Assembly (NCBI GenBank): GCA_019279435.1 | Contig: JAAALK010000289.1 | Location: 10,856,342-10,920,341 of the forward strand | Length of the DNA: 64,000 nucleotides | From: Zizania palustris | Taxonomy: Eukaryota > Streptophyta > Magnoliopsida > Poales > Poaceae | Direction: 5' to 3' | Part shown: piece by piece, positions 1 through 12,449 of the stretch | How positions within the stretch are numbered: position 1 is the stretch's first letter | Layout: each line of letters opens with the position of its first letter | Notes under the pieces: generated by a model | Databases searched by the model: none | Seen by the model: the letters and a program-made list of their open reading frames with translations, nothing else | Told to the model about the DNA's origin: nothing | Program-made: the position numbers and the translations under genes

Positions 1-395
1 CTTAATTAGTTGTGTACATTTCCAATTCAAATGAATTCCAACTTAGTTGTGTACAACTCCAATTCAAATGAAATCCAACTTAGTTGTGTACAACTCCAAT
101 TCAAATGAAATCCAACTTAGTTGTGTACATTACCAATTCAAATGAAATCAAACTTAGTTGTTTACAATTCCAATTCAAATAAAATCCAACTTAGTTGTGT
201 AAAATTTCAATTCAAATGAAATCAAACTTAGTTGTGTACAATTCCAATTCAAATGAAATACAACTTAGTTGTGTATAATTTCAATTCAAATGAAATCAAA
301 CTTAGTTGTGTACAATTCCAATTCAAATTAAATCCAACTTAATTGTGTAAAATTTCAATTCAAATGAAATCAAACTTAGTTTTCTATAATTTTAG
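1..395. repeat. 37-38-bp tandem repeat array of CACTA A
   Basis: About ten imperfect head-to-tail units of 37-38 bp, each containing TTAGTTGTGTACAA followed by CCAATTCAAATGAAAT. An inverted array of the same unit lies at 52600-52990 inside A'. It is followed (400-480) by three short copies of a CTAACCCCGCCAAAA motif that lead into the PTTA gene. In A' the array adjoins the broken end of the TNPD coding region, so it probably marks a family-wide deletion junction rather than a spacer. Confidence 0.9.
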
Positions 396-488
396 TTCAA
401 TTGTTAACCCGCCAAAACATTCGCTGCAAATGCTAACCCCGCCAAAATTTTCGTTCCAAAAAACTAACCCCGCTAATCACCGCACTAA

Positions 489-3400
489 TTGATAAAATAT
501 TATGGAAACCGCAACCCCTCCCATAATCTCATCATCGCGCTGGTCTTTTCGGCATCTCCCAAGCGACGTGTTGTCTTTCTCCCAGGTGCCCCGCTATGCC
601 CTCCATCCATAGCACTGCCTCTCTCTCCCACCACAGCGCCACCTCTGCATTCAACCACGGCGCTGCCTCTGCCACCATACAGGACACCACTCCCGCTGAC
701 TCCTACGACATTATCTGCGGCGCCAACCGAGGGCACCAGTGCCGGCGAGGATCATGCTCTCCTAGGCACGATCAGATATGTTGAAGCTACCCTGGAGCTC
801 GGAGATGAACAAGGTTTCAATCGTCTATACTCCACTGGGTAAGTCCTATGATTAGTGCCCTATAATGAAATTTATGTGCCCTCATATGGCTAGTACTATG
901 GACAATTCTGATTCATTTTTGTGAATTTCAAATAATTGAGATGTTAAGTACAAACACGAAATTATCAATGTATGCATGTCATAGTACAATTTATTATCTC
1001 CATCTGTGGTTATTCTGATTGAAACATGTTTATCAATCATATCAACATGATATAAGATCAACCTAAACCATATGTATGTAGTGCTAGAAGGATGTGTGAA
1101 AACTGTACTCTATATGTTCATTGCAAGAGAGGACTTCTAGATAGAGAATTTGTAATGTTCAAAATCGATAGAGCCGATGTAACTTTTGCAACCTTGGTAT
1201 CTCTAAAGGATCAGTTTGGGTATGCTGTCCGGGACTTCTTTTACTACAAAAAGCGATGTGGTAGAGATTTAGCTACTCTTGAGGTCATCGATTTTACGAG
1301 AGATGCATAATTAATTATTAAAAACAATATGAGGGAAAGAGAAATCAGATTGTTGCTAACCAAGGAGCAAGAAACAACTGCAACAGTTAGCATAACACCC
1401 GTGAAAAGACCAAGGGATCATATGTTCAATGAGCCTGAAGCTTTTATAGATGAATCAATTGATGAATACAAGGGTTGGCTTGTAAAGCTACAAGAAGAAA
1501 CATACACGGGTATGAAATACTAGTTGCTGCACTAGCCACAAATATAAAATAAAAAGTAATTTTGCATGCCACCTTGCACTGAAATTGATTTATTTGCAGA
1601 GTTAAAAGATGACTTCAGGGAGGAATCAATAAAAGCCTACAAGGAATGGTTGAGGCCGAAACGCTATCTTCTAGAAATTTGTAATTCAATTTGTTTCATA
1701 ATGTACTAATATTTTATATACCCCCAACTTGTCTTCATAAGTTTTTTTATAATTCTTTGTAGTGTCATATACAGATCAGCAGTCCAGTGCCGCTAGTGCA
1801 AATATTGAGCAAGAAATTATTGACATCCCAAACCAACTTGAAGATTGGCCATCTCATGCTCGGAAAAATAAGAGAATTAGAGCTGGTTTGTTCTGCATAC
1901 TTCTTTTTTTAAACATACCTACAAAACTTATACGGTTCCTACTTGACAATGATCATTTCTATTGCTTCAATTTATTTAAGGAATTGGTGCACAATAGCCA
2001 AAGAGATGGGGACGTGGTCCACTCAAAGGAATATCAGCAGCCAACAAGAGAATTATAGCTCATTCCCAAAAACTACAGATCTAGTTTTCAAAAATGCTAG
2101 GAGAGCCCATTGGAGAAAACTCCTGCACTTTTGTGGATGAAGTGGTAATGTTCACAAGGAAGAGAGCTCCACTAATTTAAGTTAGAAGCTGGAAATACTT
2201 GAAGAAAAATGTGCAAGATGAAATAGCAAATGACATTCTGATGCGTTCTTCATGTTTTCGGCATTCGTGATTAACACCAAAATGAACATTGCATGCACGA
2301 TGGGAGTTTCTTAATACAGTGGATCCAGTGGAAAAGATTTTTAAGGTTGCTAGGTAAAGGTACAAAGGATGGCGATCAACATTCATTGCAACGTACAAGG
2401 CCTACAACAACTATGAAGAGCGAATGAATAATAAGCAAAGAAGATGTAGAGATTGTTGAGTGGCATTACTTGATGCTTTATTTTGGTACAAATGAATTCA
2501 AGGTTCGCTACAAATTTATTGCCCCCGAAAGCACACATTGTTCATTGTTCTTCCTTTACCAGAAGGTTAGCTGCCAAAACTCTGAAAACTGATACCAACA
2601 AAAGACAAAGAAATTGATGGGATCAAAACATTTCTCCAATTTAAGCTATGAGAAGGTAACCATGCTTGAAATATATACAAAGTCTGAACTGTTTAAAAAA
2701 TGTTCAGCCATTGATACAAATGTACATTATTGCCATGTTAGAGAGACCCTGAAATTGTTGCAGAGCCAAATGTTTTGCAGCTATGGATGGCTACTCACAC
2801 GAAGGATGGACAATGGTCAAATAGTGCATCGCAGGAAGTCTGTGTGAGTACTATGTCATGCAAAATTATCAAGCTGAATAATTTATTACGATGAATCTCT
2901 TTATAAGATACTGAATTTGTATAATCCTCTCTGCTCTTTTCAATTATATGATGTAGTTGCTAAGATTTCTGAGATAGGAGAAATGTCAGAAAAACTGGTC
3001 CTAACTGTTGAAGAGGAAATCATTATTTTCCAGTCATTCTATAGGATAAGCACCAAAAGAAAATCATCCAGGCTGTATGGACATGAATACATGGCAAGAT
3101 CTCCAACACAAAGCCAACTATTGAATGAAAAACTTGAAGATCAAGCACGTGCTACAACTGAAGCACATAACAGAAACAATGAGTTGGAAGATATGATAAG
3201 AAAATTGGATGAACAACATGAAACAGATGCCACAGACATGGAAGTGGAAAAGGAAGAATTAAGGAAACAACTAAGGGAACAACTGAGAGAAGAACTCATG
3301 CAATAGTTTCTTTCTTTGATCGCACAGCAAAGAGAAGCAATACACAAGGGTAAAATATTTTGATAAATAATTTCAGCATTGTTTCATTTTCATCCAGATG

Positions 3401-4004
3401 TGTGCTGACAATGAAACTACTTTCCAAATTGTAGGATAACCATGGAACCATCCATACACCACAGGTTGCATTAACACCAAGTAGGGAGACTAATCAGGAC
3501 AAAGATGAAGAAGAAAATACAATAAATCTGGTAATACTATAATTGCACAAATGGATATAATCATCATTTATATGCACTTCATATAACTAATATTTTTCAA
3601 AAATTCTATTCTTTCACAGTCCGAACCAACAAGCATTCTGACTAAAGAGAAAGAAAATAGGAAGACTCCCCGCCAAACTAGATCTTCTAATACTTTGGCT
3701 AGAAATCTTTTCAATCCCAACAATGAAATAGCACAAGCGACTTTTATTTCTTCACAACAACTAGTGGTCGCAGCTAAGAACCATACATGAGGAAGGGATA
3801 GGTACGAAATATCAGATCATCAAATATTACTTTTCTGATGTACCCTTTATTTTCAACAGGAACTAAAGTTATATGTGGACATTTTTTTAGGATAACATGT
3901 TGTTTATGAAGTTAACTAACATGCATGGTTTGCACTTTTGCAGGGTGATTGATGAAGTTAAAATGGACCAAATTAGTTCACATGCACCTAATAAACTCAA
4001 TTAA
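489..4004 (+). pseudogene. PTTA-type (Transposase_24) CACTA gene, decayed, element A
   Basis: Homologous block by block to 52514-48952 on the minus strand (A'). Coding blocks visible: 489-842 (Pro/Thr-rich start, then an acidic stretch with GEDHALLGT), 1092-1523 (DRADVTFATLVSL, YYKKRCGRDLATL, KRPRDHMFNEPEAFIDES), about 1762-2140, 2170-2500 (WKYLKKNVQDEIAND, TYKAYNNYEERMNN), 2614-2860 (ATHTKDGQWSNSASQEV, the typical end of Transposase_24), then a coiled-coil tail rich in Glu/Lys/Arg (2917-3306) and small exons to a TAA near 4002. Known role of the family: the second protein of CACTA elements, thought to bind subterminal repeats. Breaks: a TAA at 1308 where A' reads Glu, stops in 2040-2190 and a stop near 2350. 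Intron borders are approximate. Exons from 2743 on are repeated at 19833-21091. Confidence 0.75.
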
Positions 4005-5193
4005 GAAAGAACAACGAGTGGAAGCACATATTACTTTTACTTTTCAGTCACAAGATACACTTGTAATGTTTACTACTACCATTCTACATGGTGTTAATGT
4101 TGGTTATTTGTAAATAATTCTTGCAATCGATTGTAAATCTGTTGCAACAACTGTTCAGACACAAAATATATTTGTTCCAAATTATTTGATTGTTGTGATC
4201 CATCACATATTACAACCACAAAACTAATTTGTTGAAAATATATTTCGTTGTCAAAAGACATTTTGTTGCAAAAGGTCCTACCTCAACGAATGATTTTACG
4301 TTGCAAATGGATAACTTACAACTACAAAACCACGTGGCGAAAAATATCAACCTAATTACAACCATTAAAATGGTGTGGCAATTTTGTCTATTACCACCAC
4401 AAATACTCATTGTATTTATTAATTATTGCATCGATGCCAGGCATCACAGTAATTATCTATTGCGATGGCCCAACTCATGGCAATAGCTTCTGTTACCACG
4501 ATGTCTACCGTTGCAATAATAATCTTTTCCGATTGCCTATCTCGTGGCAACAACCTCTATTGCGGCGATGTCTGCCGTTGCAGTAATACTCTATTACAAT
4601 AGCCTATCTCGTGGCAATAGCCTCTATTGCAACAATGTCCACCGTCACAGTAATAATCTATTGCAATGGCCTATCTCGTGGAAATAGCCTTTATTGCAAC
4701 GATGTCTACCGTCGCTGTAACAATCTATTGCGATGGCCTATCTCATGGAAATAGCCTTTGTTGCAACAATGTCCGTTGTTGTAGTCATAATCTATTGCGA
4801 TGGCTTAGATCATGGCAATATCCCTTATTGCAACGATGTCCCCCATCGCAGAAATAGTCTATTGCAATAGCCTATCTCATGGCAATAGCCTATATTGCAA
4901 TGATTTCCATCGTTGTAGTAATAATCTATTGCAATAGCCTATCTCATGGAAATAGCATCTGTTGCAAAGATGTCCACTGCCGCAGTAATAATCTATTGTA
5001 ATAGCTTATCTCGTGGAAATAGCATCTGTTGCAATGATGTCCATCTTCGTAGTAATAATCTATTGCAATAGCCTATCTCATGGCAATAGTCTTTGTTGAG
5101 ACGATATCCGCCGTTGCAGTAATACTCTATTGCAATAGCCTATATCATGGCAATAGCATCTGTTGCAATGATGTCCACCGTCGCAATAATAAT
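2746..5193. repeat. 2.45-kb direct duplication, left copy
   Basis: Matches 19833-22280 at a constant offset of 17087 bp with no gap. I noticed two substitutions: about 2776 (A here, G in the copy) and about 4784 (G here, A in the copy). It starts three bases inside a PTTA exon and ends exactly at the insertion point of CACTA B, at the AAT of 5191-5193. Both ends, and the fact that B lies between the copies, suggest the duplication arose during repair at B's right end. Confidence 0.95.
4430..5193. repeat. Subterminal repeats of CACTA A
   Basis: About a dozen imperfect ~60-bp units. Each has TCTATTGCAATAGCC, then TATCTCRTGGCAATAG, then TTGCAAYGATGTCCACC and GCAGTAATAA. Such arrays next to CACTA termini are the usual binding sites for the PTTA/TNPA protein. 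They are repeated in the duplication (21517-22280), continue to about 22320, and appear inverted in A' (36190-37010). The 3' non-coding stretch 4005-4430 shows nothing else recognisable. Confidence 0.9.
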
Positions 5194-5575
5194 CACTACT
5201 ACAAAGCGACACTGTAGCGGCGGGCAAAATCGACCTATAGTGGCGGGCATCCAGTCCGCCACTGCTCTAACGCCACTGCTATCGCTGGTTAGCAGTGGCG
5301 GTCAGAGCGCCCGCCACCGCTGTGTTAACAGCAGTGGCGGGCGTGCTGACATCATCTGCCCGCCACTGCCGTTATCAATAGCAGTGGCGGGCAGATGATG
5401 TCAGCACGCCCGCCACCACTATGTCAACAGCAGTGGCGGGCGCGCTGACCTCATCTGCCCGCCACTGCCGTTATCAACAGCAGTGGCGGGCAGATGATGT
5501 CAGCACGCCCGCCACCACTGTGTCAACAGCAGTAACGGGCAAGCTACCTCATCTGCCCGCCACTGCTGTGTATAA
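5194..5575. repeat. Left terminal and subterminal repeats of CACTA B
   Basis: The CACTACTAC terminus is followed by many copies of GCAGTGGCGGGC in both orientations, joined by GATGATGTCAGCACGCCC-type spacers, so the region can form several GC-rich hairpins. The same GTGGCGGGC unit with TGACGTCA spacers occurs at 13500-13750, 15460-15550 and 19590-19820. These are the presumed binding sites of B's PTTA protein. Confidence 0.9.
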
Positions 5576-5900
5576 GCCATAACACAGAATGCTGTGATCC
5601 CACAAACCAAAACACAGAAATTATATGCTTCACACAGCCATCCACATACACAGCAGCAAACATCACATCCACATATCCACATATCCACATAAACAGCAGC
5701 AAAACATCCACATATCCACATACACATCCACAACAACAACACATCAACACAACAACCATCAATCTCATCAATTTTCAAAAATTCACAATGTTTACATTCT
5801 TCCGGTTTTTGTTTCGCAATAACCATCCATCAACACAATTCATTGTTTCACAAATACATGCTCATGCGGTTTATGTTTTCTTGGAAGGCTAACTCATATC
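5576..5900. other. CA-rich 3' flank of the PTTA-Ulp1 gene
   Basis: Low-complexity sequence with repeated ATCCACAT and CAACA motifs (5640-5760), then AT-rich sequence up to the stop codon at 5901-5903. It is most likely the 3' untranslated region and downstream flank of the minus-strand gene. The Cys-rich open frame across it on the minus strand is a by-product of the CCACATA repeats. Confidence 0.6.
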
Positions 5901-8900
5901 TTAATTGGTTCGCCTTTTAATTCTTCCGGCCCAATCATACAAAGTTGGATGCTTGGCCACTTCACTCTCAGGATCGAAAAATACTCCAAGCTCATGAAGA
6001 ATCTCATGCATCGTGAAGCGGCACATCCTTGATACGATTTCGTACATTTGTGATTCAGAGAGTTGGCTCTTCTCGGCAACGGTTGATGGACCTGACGCCT
6101 GCATACGTAAAATATAAGTACATACGCTGCAAGTTATATTAGATTAACACACAAGAAATCAACTTACTTCTTTAGTATCCTCAGATACTGTCCGCCCAAA
6201 CTTTCCTAAGTTATTGCTCAAGAAATCACAAGTATAGTAGCCACAATGCACGGAACCAAGAGATTGTTTGTGACACTTCAAAATAGACAAAGTTAGAACG
6301 ATATATAGTTTGGCTTTATCAATTGAATTAACAAATTTAAAAATATAATATTACCGGAAAGTTGGTTCTGATAAGCATTTCTTTCGGCCTCTGTGGATCA
6401 TGTGGGCCACCTAACTTTTCCACGTAGTATCTATGTGCACTCTGAATAACATTTAATATATCTTGATATTCTTTTTTGGGTTTGTCGAGCGAGTCGAGCA
6501 CATAAACCCTTGAGCTTTTTGGGTATATCAGAAGTGCAATCCAATGATCACTATCGAAAGAAGTAATATATGATTATGTTAGTTTCATAATCGATAAAAC
6601 GTGTTTAAGTGGATATAGTGGGTATACTTACTTAAAGTTATATGCCCCACATATAATTTCTCTGTCCTTCCATTGATACATGCACCGCGCAATATACAAC
6701 GCGGCACAACTCCTTTTGTTCTTCTTAAGTTTGTCTTCGTCTTTATTGAACATCTTTCTTTGAAATTTTTTCTTACCCGCAGTCCAGTACTTGCTATCAT
6801 TCTGGTTTAGTGTCGGGTTCAGCGCACTTTGGCTTATTAATGACGGGTTTAGGTACCCATACAATTTAGACTCGTCACCGCGTGAATTACAACTGCATAT
6901 GTTATAAAACAATAGTCAATATAAGACATTATTTATTTTTTCTTTGTATTGACAAAGTATAAAGTACTTACATGCACCAGAGCATCATGCTTGTGATGTC
7001 GGTTCGCTTCAGACGAAACATCCGATGGAAGTCGTCGAAAAATAGTGCAAGCTTAAACTCTGGGCAGTTGAATATTTCTTGTGGAACCGTCAGTTCTATT
7101 TGTGTTACACCTAACGAAGACGCTTCGAGGTACCAGTCATGAAATGTTTTCATCGTCCAAGGCATACAATTAAGTACTCCTTGGGGTAATAATGGTTTGC
7201 CTGGTTCGTATTCGATATAATCCTCGTCTCCGTAGGTCCTCTTATCAACAGAAAGTGAGCCCGCATGCTTTTGTACTGGAGCCTTTATGGGAGCCGCTTC
7301 GGGCATAGAACGTGTTTGCCCCAAAGTATTAAAAAATTTATGCATTTCAGATTTCAGCGCAGAACACTGCCCAGCTTGAACAGTTATCTTGTGGATTGCT
7401 GGCTTTGGGCATGCATCTTGTTTTTCAGGCTCGGCAGCAACTAGCACTGGCACTTGAGGATCAGCCGGAACTGGCACTTGAGGCTCAGTCGGAACTAGCA
7501 CTGGCATTTGATCTGGCTCTGGCACATTTGTGTTGGGCTCATCAGTGGGCTCAAGCACTGGCACTAGCTTTGTCACTTGAGGATCAGAAGTCACTTTCGA
7601 TTCTATCACTTCTGCCACTTTATTGGGCACTGGCTCTTCCTCTGCCTTTTCCTCTATTTCACGCTCATCAACAGGTGATAATGATCCTATATTTTGCACA
7701 TCCTGAGATGAAAGATATGCGGGGGATTGTGATGAGACAATAGGTGATTTACTCTGAGAACTTGTCTGCAGTAATTTGATATCTCGGCTCGCCCATAGGA
7801 CAAAGTTATTTAGAGCATCTCCGATTGTCTCAATCCCCTCATCAGGCATTGGAAGATCCAAGGGGTCATTAATAAATCTGTCGTTGGTGATCTCATTGAC
7901 CTGAACCTTGGTATAGTCAGCAGGAATAGGCCGATTGTGAAATAAATCCCAGGCATAGCAATGCCTCGTGCAGCCTCTTGGGAATGCCCTTTGCGCCCTA
8001 TCGGTACATGCAGGCTGCAGGGTGTGTCCTCTTTAATATAATTTACAGGAAATTTGTCTTGTACTGAGCCAACACTGCTTGGTACGTCGAGTCGTACCTC
8101 TGGCACAATTATTTGTCCAGCTGCAGCCTGCATTATGTTTGGATTCTCGTTAATAAATTCAAAAAAGTGTCGCTCCCACTCTGCACGGCGCTCTGCGGCG
8201 TCGTCTGTGCGTGCTTGACGCTTCTTGTATGTGGCACCCTCCTGTTTCTTGAAAGTATTTTTCCAGGGTGCTATAGAAGAGACACCTCGGGTGCGCCCTC
8301 GATGTTCCTCGTTTCCGAGAGCAGATGTAAGCTGGTCATTACATCCCTCGGGCTTGAACTTTCCAGTCTTCTCCAACTCAGCGATTTCCTGTGCTTTCTG
8401 GAATACTTCACTAGTCCGTGAGTCGGAGAGCATATATTGGCCCTCGGGTGTTTTTTTAGCTCGACCTAGGAGCCATCTCTTAGTGCGCTGATCAGCACCT
8501 GAAAACTGTTCAGGTAACCCAGCCGCACGGTCCTCCTCCTCCTTTTTACTCCACTCATCCTCCTTAGCCTTATATCCACCTGGCCCAAGTTTATGGGGGA
8601 ACTTATTCTTCTTATTAAGTTCTTTGAACATTATGCTCTCTTGTTTGGCTTCTTCGGAGCAATGCTGCATTTTGAATTCATTCCATTCATTTGGCGTTAT
8701 AAAGCCGTAGTCGTTGAGTGGCGACTCATCTTTCTGAAGGTATTGTGTGTTCAGTTTAGTCCTAAATGTACGGAGAGCCTTCCCGATAGTCTTCAATGTG
8801 GCAGCTTTAGCGTCTTCTAAGCGGTCTTCCGGGAATTTATAATGCGCTTTTATATGCTGCCACAATTCGTTCTTTGTAGCTTCAGGGACAGTCTTCCAAT

Positions 8901-9487
8901 TTTTCCAAACTATCTTACATCGCTCCCTGGCGAGACATCCACAGTCGTTACACCACTTCGCAGTGATTTCTTTTGGCTTCTTTGGAGCCCCATCAACATG
9001 CACTTCTTCAACCTCATAGATAGCTGTATGTAGCTTGTTCTTCTCCCGTTTCCCTCTCCTCTTCGCATTTGCAGACGATGTTGTGGCAGCGGGCTCAACA
9101 TCTGTTCGCTCAGCTGACTCAATAGCTGGGACAATAGTTGTTCTTTTCTCGACTTGGAATAATCGACGCTTGCTTCCTCGCTTTGGACGATCCTACGATG
9201 ATAGACAATGTGAGCTTCAGGAATGTAATCCTCGGTTAGAAGCTGCTCTGACTTGTTACTAACGTAATAATTACCTCCGCTTGAGCTTCAGGAATGTAAT
9301 CCTCATCGGCGTCTTCTCTCGTTCTCTTCTTCCTAGGCTCCATTGGATGTTCATTCTCCGGAGAGTGGTACGAAGATTCGCTATCGGAGGATCCTTCAGA
9401 TGAACCCTCTTTATTTGTTTTTGCGGGAGACTCGTAGATGAGCTCCTCGATGGAACGTCCTTCTTCCGCCATAGATAAACTATTCAT
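5901..9487 (-). CDS. PTTA transposase fused to Ulp1-like cysteine protease
   Basis: Second gene of CACTA B. Suggested exons on the minus strand: 9487-9275, 9192-6972, 6892-6632, 6550-6355, 6275-6168, 6098-5901, all with GT/AG borders; about 1060 residues. N-terminal part: acidic Ser-rich segment and basic linker (KRRGKREKNK), then a Transposase_24-like core (WCNDCGCLARERCKIVWKNW, GADQRTKRWLLGRAK, WERHFFEFINENP). The middle is a Pro/Val/Glu-rich linker. The C-terminal part is a C48 (Ulp1/SENP) fold: catalytic His in NDHWIALLIYP, Asp in VYVLDSLDKP, Gln in HKQSLGSVHC and nucleophile Cys in SVHCGYYTC, all present. Such proteases cleave SUMO or related conjugates; what this one cleaves is unknown. 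There is an apparent one-base loss at about 7945-7955, where frames switch between MPGIYF and HNRPIPADY. This could be a true break or a base-call error. Confidence 0.8.
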
Positions 9488-9544
9488 ATGAAGATGCTAA
9501 TGTATCAGAATTTTGGTTATGCAAAAAAGGTCTGATGTCATATT

Positions 9545-12440
9545 AATCCTAAAGTTAGGATGTTGTGTTGTTTTCTCTCTCTAGTGTTGTTGAGGCCTCA
9601 GCATATTTTGTGTTGTTTTTCAAAATGTTCATGTCTGCCATGGAACCATGTTCACGCCCATTCCCTGTCAGCAACACGAGAAAGAAGTTGTTGATAGGAA
9701 TGGACGTGTCACATGGTTTGATGACATACATGAGATAACTCAATAACAATTTGCATCATAGGCCCCTAAAAGGAATTGCAGAATCTAATGTTGGCCTTCA
9801 GCCAGATGCATGAACTTGAGGATTAGTATATAGTAGCCTTAGAAATAATAGCGGTAGTAAACTAGTCACAGTGTTGTTTAGGCCTCAGCATATTTTGTGT
9901 AGCTTTTCAAAATGTTCATGGCTGCCATGGAACCATGAGCACATCCATTCCCTGTCAGCAACACGAGAAAGAAGTTGTTGATAGGAATGGATGTGTCACA
10001 TGGTTTGATGACATACATGAGATAACTAAATAACAATTTGCATCATAGGCCTCTAAAAGGAATTGCAGAATCTAATGTTGGTCTTCAACCGGATGCATGA
10101 ACTTGAGGATTAGTATATAGTAGCCTTAGAAATAATAGCAGTAGTAAACTGAACACAATGTTGTTGAGGCCTCAGCATATTTTGTGTAGCTTTTCAAAAT
10201 GTTCATGTCTGCCATGGAACCATGAACACATCCATTCCCTGTCAGCAACACGAGAAAGAAGTTGTTGATAGGAATGGATGTGTCTCATGGCTTGATGACA
10301 TACATGAGATAACTCAATAACAATTTGCATCATAGGCCCCTAAAAGGAATTGCAGAATCTAATGTTGGCCTTCAGCCAGATGCATGAACTTGAGGATTAG
10401 TATATAGTAGCCTTAGAAATAATAGCGGTAGTAAACTGGTCACAGTGTTGTTTAGGCCTCAGCATATTTTGTGTAGCTTTTCAAAATGTTCATGGCTGCC
10501 ATGGAACCATGAGCACATCCATTCCCTGTCAGCAACACGAGAAAGAAGTTGTTGATAGGAATGGATGTGTCCCATGGCTTGATGACATACATGAGATAAC
10601 TAAATAACAATTTGCATCATAGGCCTCTAAAAGAAATTGCAGAATCTAATGTTGGCCTTCAGCCAGATGCATGAACTTGAGGATTAGTATATAGTAGCCT
10701 TAGAAATAATAGCGGTAGTAAACTGGTCACAGTGTTGTTTAGGCCTCAGCATATTTTGTGTAGCTTTTCAAAATGTTCATGGCTGCCATGGAACCGTGAG
10801 CACGCCCATTCCCTGTCAGCAACACGAGAAAGAAGTTGTTGATAGGAATGGACGTGTCACACGGCTTGATGACATACATGAGATAACTCAATAACAATTT
10901 GCATCATAGGCCTCTAAAAGGAATTGCAGAATCTAATGTTGGTCTTCAACCGGATGCATGAACTTGAGGATTAGTATATAGTAGCCTTAGAAATAATAGC
11001 GGTAGTAAACTGATCACAATGTCGTTGAGGCCTCAGCATATTTTGTTGCCATGGAACATTAGAGGGAAAAACAACACAAAATATGCTGAGGTATCAACAA
11101 AACTAAAGAGAGAGAACAACACAATCTCCTAGCTTGAGAATTAATATAGTGGCTTCAGAAGTAATAGCTGACTACTGTAGCCAAGAAGATTTTTCATACA
11201 TTTCCCACCTTTGACACTGTGATCAGTTTACTACTGTAGCCTCAGAAATAATAGCAGTAGTAAACTGATCACAGTGTCAAAGGTGGAAAATGTATGAACA
11301 CTCTTCTTGGCTACAGTAGTGAGCTATTACTTCTGAAGCTACTATATTAATCCTCAAGTTAGGAGATTGTGTTGTTCTCTCTCTCTTGTGTTGTTGAGGC
11401 CTCAGCATATTTTGTGTTGTCTTTCAAATATGTTCATGGCTGCCATGGAACCGTGAGCACATCCATTCCCTGTCAGCAACACGAGAAAGAAGAAGTTGTT
11501 GAACGGAATGGATGTGTCCCACGGCTTGATGACATACATGAGATAACTCAATTACAATTTGCATCATAGGCCCCTAAAAAGAATTGCAGAATCTAATGTT
11601 GGCCTTCAGCCAGATGCATGAACTTGAGGATTAGTATATAGTAGCCTTAGAAATAATAGCGGTAGTAAACTGGTCACAGTGTTGTTTAGGCCTCAGCATA
11701 TTTTGTGTAGCTTTTCAAAATGTTCATGGCTGCCATGGAACCGTGAGCACATCCATTCCCTGTCAGCAACACGAGAAAGAAGTTGTTGACCGGAATGGAT
11801 GTGTCTCACGGCTTGATGACATACATGAGATAACTCAATTACTATTTGCATCATAGGCCCCTAAAAAGAATTGCAGAATCTAATGTTGGCCTTCAGCCAG
11901 ATGCATGAACTTGAGGATTAGTATATAGTAGCCTTAGAAATAATAGCGGTAGTAAACTGGTCACAGTGTTGTTTAGGCCTCAGCATATTTTGTGTAGCTT
12001 TTCAAAATGTTCATGGCTGCCATGGAACCGTGAGCACATCCATTCCCTGTCAGCAACACGAGAAATAAGTTGTTGATAGGAATGGATGTGTCCCACGGCT
12101 TGATGACATACATGAGATAACTCAATAACAATTTGCATCATAGGCCCCTAAAAAGAATTGCAGAATCTAATGTTGGCCTTCAGCCAGATGCATGAACTTG
12201 AGGATTAGTATATAGTAGCCTTAGAAATAATAGCGGTAGTAAACTGGTCACAGTGTTGTTTAGGCCTCAGCATATTTTGTGTAGCTTTTCAAAATGTTCA
12301 TGGCTGCCATGGAACCGTGAGCACATCCATTCCCTGTCAGCAACACGAGAAAGAAGAAGTTGTTGATAGGAATGGATGTGTCGCACGGCTTGATGACATA
12401 CAAGAGATAACTCAATTATTATTTGCATCATAGGCCTCTA
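9545..12440. repeat. ~289-bp tandem repeat array inside CACTA B
   Basis: About ten head-to-tail units. Landmarks in each unit: GAGGCCTCAGCATATTTTGTG, GCTGCCATGGAACC, CCCTGTCAGCAACACGAG, TTGCATCATAGGCC, GGATTAGTATATAGTAGCC. Unit starts fall near 9588, 9872, 10160, 10450, 10735, 11027, 11393, 11685, 11975 and 12258. The spacing is regular except where a foldback (11071-11421) sits. The array lies between the PTTA-Ulp1 start codon and an upstream promoter-like module, so it may be in a leader or first intron of that gene. No protein coding is supported. Confidence 0.92.
11071..11421. repeat. Foldback: ~166-bp inverted arms, 18-bp loop
   Basis: Left arm 11071-11236 and right arm 11255-11421 are near-perfect reverse complements around a short centre (11237-11254). 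Matching landmarks are CAGTAGTAAACTGATCAC on the right against GTGATCAGTTTACTACTG on the left, and ACACAATCTCCTAGCTTGAG against CTCAAGTTAGGAGATTGTGT. The outer ends of the arms carry the TGAGGCCTCAGCATATTTTG landmark of the surrounding 289-bp unit, so the foldback was probably built from part of the array. It could be transcribed as a long hairpin. Confidence 0.9.
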
Positions 12441-12449
12441 AAAGTTATT

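Noticed and set aside
1..395. Regular 37-38-bp repeats resembling a CRISPR array
   Set aside because: Units are contiguous with no unique spacers, and the context is a plant transposon.
5500..5826. Minus-strand Cys/Trp-rich frame resembling a secreted Cys-rich peptide
   Set aside because: Produced by ACATCCACATA-type repeats in the 3' flank of the PTTA-Ulp1 gene; no signal peptide pattern or stable start.
9545..12440. Centromeric or other genomic satellite
   Set aside because: The 289-bp array lies inside CACTA B between its gene and promoter modules and has only about ten units, so it is element-internal rather than satellite DNA.
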